Assembly (NCBI RefSeq): GCF_001905825.1
Contig: NZ_LIVV01000014.1
Span: 1 to 64,000, forward strand
Source: Streptomyces sp. CB02009
GTDB lineage: Bacteria; Actinomycetota; Actinomycetes; Streptomycetales; Streptomycetaceae
Reading direction: 5' to 3'
Length of the DNA: 64,000 bases
Made by a program: the position numbers and the translations under genes. Under the pieces are notes generated by a model. That model was not told the DNA's origin and made no database searches. It saw only the letters and a list, made by a program, of their open reading frames with translations. This document shows positions 60,733 through 64,000 of this stretch, in pieces. Within the stretch, counting starts at the first letter, position 1, and each line of letters opens with the position of its first letter.

Positions 60733-62841
60733 ATGCGAGCATGGCTCGAGCGAGGCGCCGCCGTGCCCGGCGGCCGCCGCGGAAAATGGCTGGTCCTCGC
60801 GATCTGGCTGATCGCAGTCATGGCGCTCGGCGCGCTGGCCGGAAAGCTCGGCGAGGTCCAGGACACCAGCTCCAACGCGTTCCTGCCGCGCGGCGCGGAA
60901 TCCGCCCGTGTCAACACGGAACTGGAGAAGTTCCGTACCGACGAACTGATGCCGGCCGTCGTCGTCTACAGCGGCCAGGAGGCGCTCGGCGAAGCGGCCC
61001 GCGCCAAGGTGGAGGCCGACCGCACCGCCTTCGCCAAGCTCGCCGCCCACGGAGAGCAGGTGTCGCCCGCGATCGCGTCGAAGGACCGCAAGGCCCTCAT
61101 GGTCGTCGTGCCCCTGCTCGGCGAGGAGCAGGCCGACGTCGCCGACACGATCGACAGGATGCGCGACGTCGCGGACGCCCACGCGCCGCCGGGGCTGGAC
61201 ACCCAGGTCGGCGGCCCCGCGGCCTCCATCGCCGACGCCTTCACGGTCTTCGGCACCCTCGACGGCACCCTGATGATGGCCACCGGCCTCATCGTCGTCA
61301 TCCTGCTCCTGCTCACCTACCGCAGCCCCGTCCTGTGGCTCTTCCCCACCCTCGCCGTCGCCTTCGCCTCGGTGCTCACCCAGGCCGGCACCTATCTGTT
61401 CGCGAAGTACGCCGGTCTCCCGGTCGACCCGCAGAGCTCGGGTGTCCTGATGGTGCTCGTCTTCGGTGTGGGAACGGACTACGCGCTGCTGCTCATCGCG
61501 CGCTACCGCGAGGAGCTGCACCGCCACGAGGACCGCCACGAAGCGATGCAGGCCGCCCTGCGCCGCTCCGGCCCGGCGATCCTCGCCTCCGCCGGCACCG
61601 TCGCCGTCGGCCTCGCCTGCCTCGGCTTCGCCACCATCAACTCCTCGCGCTCCATGGGTCTGGTCGGCGTGATCGGTGTGATCTTCGGTTTCCTCGCGAT
61701 GATCACGATCCTGCCGGCGCTGCTCGTCATCGCGGGCCGCTGGGTGTTCTGGCCGCTCGTGCCGCGCCACGGCGCCGCCGTCCGCACCTCCCGCCCGTTC
61801 TGGGAGCGCGTCGGCAAGTCCGTCGCCGCCCGACCGCGCCGCTCGTGGATCGCGTCCCTCGCGGTCACCGGAGCCCTCGCCCTGTGCTCGCTCGGGCTCG
61901 ACATGGGCCTGGGCCAGACCGACTGGTTCCAGACCAAGCCGGAGTCGGTCGTCGCCCAGGAGAAGCTCTCGGCGCACTTCCCGTCGGGCGCTGCCGACCC
62001 GGCGACGATCATCGTCAGGACGTCGGACGCGGACCGGGCCACCCGAGCCGCCGAGGCCACGGAGGGGGTCGTCGAGGTCAGGACCGTCGCCAAGACGCCG
62101 AACGGCGAACTCACCCAGCTCGCTGCCGTCCTGGCGGGGACCCCCGACAGCGCGCAGGCCAAGAACACGGTCGAGGCCCTCCGCGAAAAGACCGACGGAC
62201 TCGTCGGCGGCACGGCGGCGCAGGCCCTGGACAAGGAGACCGCCACCGCACGCGACCTCAAGGTCGTCGTTCCGCTCGTCCTGCTCGTCGTCCTGCTCGT
62301 CCTCATCTGGCTGCTGCGGTCGTTCGTCGCACCGCTCGTCCTCCTGGCCACGGTCGTCGTGTCCTACTTCGCCGCGCTCGGCACCTCGAACCTGATCTTC
62401 GAGAACGTCATGCACTACTCCGGCGTCGACTGGTCGATCCCGCTCCTGGGCTTCGTCTTCCTCGTCGCACTCGGCATCGACTACAACATCTTCCTCATGC
62501 ATCGCGTGAAGGAGGAGGCCGCCGTCCACGGTCACGACAAGGGAGTTCTGACCGGTCTGATCAGCACCGGCGGCGTGATCACCTCAGCCGGTCTGGTGCT
62601 GGCCGCGACCTTCGCGGTCTTCGCCGGACTGCCGCTGGTCGCCATGGCCCAGATGGGCTTCGTCGTCTGCATCGGCGTCCTGATCGACACCTTCCTGGTC
62701 CGCACGGTCCTGGTGCCCGCGCTCGCGCTCGACCTCGGCCCGCGCTTCTGGGCGCCGGGCGCCCTGTCCAAGGCCGGCGCGTCCGGCCCGGCAGCGGAGC
62801 CTTCCGGCGCCGTGAAGGAGCGTGAGCTCGAGAGCGTCTGA
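60733..62841 (+). CDS. MMPL/RND-type transporter
   Basis: 702 residues from ATG 60733. Two RND halves: helix 1 WLVLAIWLIAVMALGALAGK, an extracytoplasmic loop with SNAFLPRGAESARV, helix clusters LIVVILLLLTYRSPVLWLF and VFGVGTDYALLLIARYREEL, then in the second half LLGFVFLVALGIDYNIFLMH and VITSAGLVLAATFAVFAGLP. This is the ActII-3/MmpL-like drug exporter type of Streptomyces. It probably exports the enediyne, contributing to self-protection. Confidence 0.93.
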   Translation: MRAWLERGAAVPGGRRGKWLVLAIWLIAVMALGALAGKLGEVQDTSSNAFLPRGAESARVNTELEKFRTDELMPAVVVYSGQEALGEAARAKVEADRTAFAKLAAHGEQVSPAIASKDRKALMVVVPLLGEEQADVADTIDRMRDVADAHAPPGLDTQVGGPAASIADAFTVFGTLDGTLMMATGLIVVILLLLTYRSPVLWLFPTLAVAFASVLTQAGTYLFAKYAGLPVDPQSSGVLMVLVFGVGTDYALLLIARYREELHRHEDRHEAMQAALRRSGPAILASAGTVAVGLACLGFATINSSRSMGLVGVIGVIFGFLAMITILPALLVIAGRWVFWPLVPRHGAAVRTSRPFWERVGKSVAARPRRSWIASLAVTGALALCSLGLDMGLGQTDWFQTKPESVVAQEKLSAHFPSGAADPATIIVRTSDADRATRAAEATEGVVEVRTVAKTPNGELTQLAAVLAGTPDSAQAKNTVEALREKTDGLVGGTAAQALDKETATARDLKVVVPLVLLVVLLVLIWLLRSFVAPLVLLATVVVSYFAALGTSNLIFENVMHYSGVDWSIPLLGFVFLVALGIDYNIFLMHRVKEEAAVHGHDKGVLTGLISTGGVITSAGLVLAATFAVFAGLPLVAMAQMGFVVCIGVLIDTFLVRTVLVPALALDLGPRFWAPGALSKAGASGPAAEPSGAVKERELESV

Positions 62842-62858
62842 CGACCCGTCGCCCGTCC

Positions 62859-62898
62859 GGCGCCGCCGCCGTCCCCGCCCGGGGACGGCCGCGGCGCC
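62859..62898 (+). terminator. hairpin terminator
   Basis: 18-bp arms with one mismatch and a GCCC loop, 17 nt after the transporter stop. Confidence 0.8.
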
Positions 62899-62923
62899 GC
62901 GGCGTGAGCGGTCCAAGCCAGCA

Positions 62924-62940
62924 GCGCAATAAGGGAGATG
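62924..62940 (+). promoter_or_regulatory. GCGCAA-N6-AGATG motif upstream of the O-methyltransferase
   Basis: GCGCAA-TAAGGG-AGATG, 90 nt before GTG 63014. Confidence 0.65.
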
Positions 62941-63013
62941 GGACGCACGTGCCCATACGCGACGATGAAGGACGCGGGCTCGCTAGGAGCCCTCTGACGA
63001 GGGAGGACATGCC

Positions 63014-64000
63014 GTGTTGGGTGACGAGGACGGCTCGGCCGCCAAGCTGTGGGCCATGGCGAGCCTGGGCACGCCGATGGCGATACGGACCGCAGCGACG
63101 CTGCGCGTCGCCGACCACATCGCCGCCGGCCGCCGCACCGCGGCGGAGCTGGCGGAGACCGTCGGCGCGCACCCCGGGGCGCTCGAACGACTGCTGCGGT
63201 ACCTGGCGGTCCGGGGGGTCCTGGACGTCGACGACGCCGGGCGCTACACCCTGACGCCACTGGGCGAACCCCTGCGTGAGGACCACCCCGCCGGAATCCG
63301 CGCCTGGTTCGACACCGAGGGCGCGGGCCGCGGCGAGCTGTCGTTCGTCGAGCTGCCGCACAGCGTCCGCACCGGCGAGGCTGCCTTTCCGGTCCGCTAC
63401 GGACGCGAGTACTGGGAGGATCTGACCGCCGACGCCGACCGAGCGGCCTCCTTCAACGAGCTCCTCGGTGCCGACGTGGCCGTACGGGCGCCCGGTGTCG
63501 TCTCCGGATTCGACTGGGCATCGGTGGGTCACGTCGTCGATGTCGGCGGCGGCAACGGCTCCCTGCTGGCCGAGCTGCTGAAGGCGAACCCGACGCTGCG
63601 TGGCACCGTCGTCGACCTGCCCGACGCCGCGCTGGCCGCCAAGGAGCGGTTCGCCGACGAGGGAATCGGCGACCGCGCTGACGCCGTGGCCGGCAGCTTC
63701 TTCGACGCGCTGCCCGCGGGTGCGGGCGGGTACGTCCTCTCGCTGGTCCTGCACGATTGGGACGACGAGGCCGCCACCGCCATCCTGCGGCGCTGCGCCG
63801 AGGCCGCCGGGGACGCCGGCTCGGTCTTCGTGATCGAGTCGATCGGCGCGACCGGCGAGGCGCCGCACACCGGAATGGACCTGCGCATGCTCTGTGTCTA
63901 CGGGGCCAAGGAGCGCGGCGTCGCCGAATTCTCCGCTCTGGCCGCGGCCGCGGGACTCGACGTCGCCGCGGTGCACCCCGCCGGGCCCTCGGCGATCATC
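63014..64000 (+). CDS. SAM-dependent O-methyltransferase (partial, runs off the window)
   Basis: 329 residues visible from GTG 63014 (GGGAGG upstream). N-terminal dimerisation/winged-helix region (VADHIAAGRRTAAELAETVG; ERLLRYLAVRGVLDV), SAM motif VVDVGGGNGSLLAELL and the LVLHDWDDEAA segment with the catalytic His are those of small-molecule O-methyltransferases (DnrK/NcsB1-like). Only the last few residues should lie beyond the window. It could O-methylate the catechol produced by the HpaB-type hydroxylase. Confidence 0.9.
   Translation, partial: MLGDEDGSAAKLWAMASLGTPMAIRTAATLRVADHIAAGRRTAAELAETVGAHPGALERLLRYLAVRGVLDVDDAGRYTLTPLGEPLREDHPAGIRAWFDTEGAGRGELSFVELPHSVRTGEAAFPVRYGREYWEDLTADADRAASFNELLGADVAVRAPGVVSGFDWASVGHVVDVGGGNGSLLAELLKANPTLRGTVVDLPDAALAAKERFADEGIGDRADAVAGSFFDALPAGAGGYVLSLVLHDWDDEAATAILRRCAEAAGDAGSVFVIESIGATGEAPHTGMDLRMLCVYGAKERGVAEFSALAAAAGLDVAAVHPAGPSAII

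Overview
The window reads as one end of a linear Streptomyces replicon, probably a large linear plasmid. It is high-GC actinobacterial DNA with many GTG and some TTG starts and ATGA/GTGA gene overlaps. Base 1 appears to be the true terminus: the first 140 nt are back-to-back palindromes with 3-nt loops of the archetypal Streptomyces telomere type. Terminal-protein genes (tap, tpg), RepL-like winged-helix genes behind iterons, parA-parB with parS-like sites, and a large plasmid-type HTH protein follow. A chromosome end is possible but fits parAB so close to the telomere less well.

Layout. 1-1.1 kb: telomere, alternative hairpins, iterons. 1.1-2.3 kb: two coupled RepL-like genes. 2.4-4.7 kb: decayed genes, including a second tpg and a truncated PIN-domain gene. 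4.8-8.8 kb: tpg, tap (split in two frames), an Mrr-like membrane nuclease and a small membrane protein. 9.0-12.7 kb: a carbamoyltransferase remnant, parAB and a dead phosphopantetheinyl transferase. 12.8-16.1 kb: a membrane protein, a MerR regulator and a plasmid HTH/zinc-ribbon protein. 16.3-20.4 kb: a gamma-butyrolactone-type signalling locus (AfsA-like synthase, two ArpA-like TetR proteins, HAD-like protein, SDR). 20.7-22.4 kb: an IS701-like transposase homologue lacking a catalytic Asp, and an HxlR regulator.

From 22.5 kb to the right edge lies an enediyne biosynthetic gene cluster, cut by the window end. Its core is a tightly coupled operon: two DUF1702 proteins, UnbV, UnbU, the iterative enediyne PKS, the hot-dog thioesterase, a flavin reductase and a P450. 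Then come AraC and StrR-type regulators, a DUF5987-like/GMC oxidoreductase pair, and accessory genes. An SgcJ-like protein and the E6/E7/E8/E9-like set point to the 9-membered family. The aromatic branch is unusual: prephenate dehydrogenase, a methyltransferase closely resembling the phenylpyruvate C-methyltransferase MppJ, a ThDP enzyme, an HpaB-type 3-hydroxylase, an A-PCP protein whose adenylation domain lacks the usual Asp235, MbtH, a free-standing condensation enzyme, and O-methyl- and acyltransferase genes. I infer a C-methylated, hydroxylated aryl acid that is loaded on a PCP and esterified to the enediyne core. Export is by an MMPL protein.

Two apparently unreported DNA motifs tie the locus together. 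GCGCAA-N6-AGATG lies 90-110 nt upstream of the start codon of about eight transcription units, including the membrane gene at 12.8 kb, so the cluster may begin there. A GTTGYTTCACGCAAC-like inverted repeat lies 23-45 nt upstream of the HxlR gene and of two accessory/precursor operons, suggesting a local repressor regulon.
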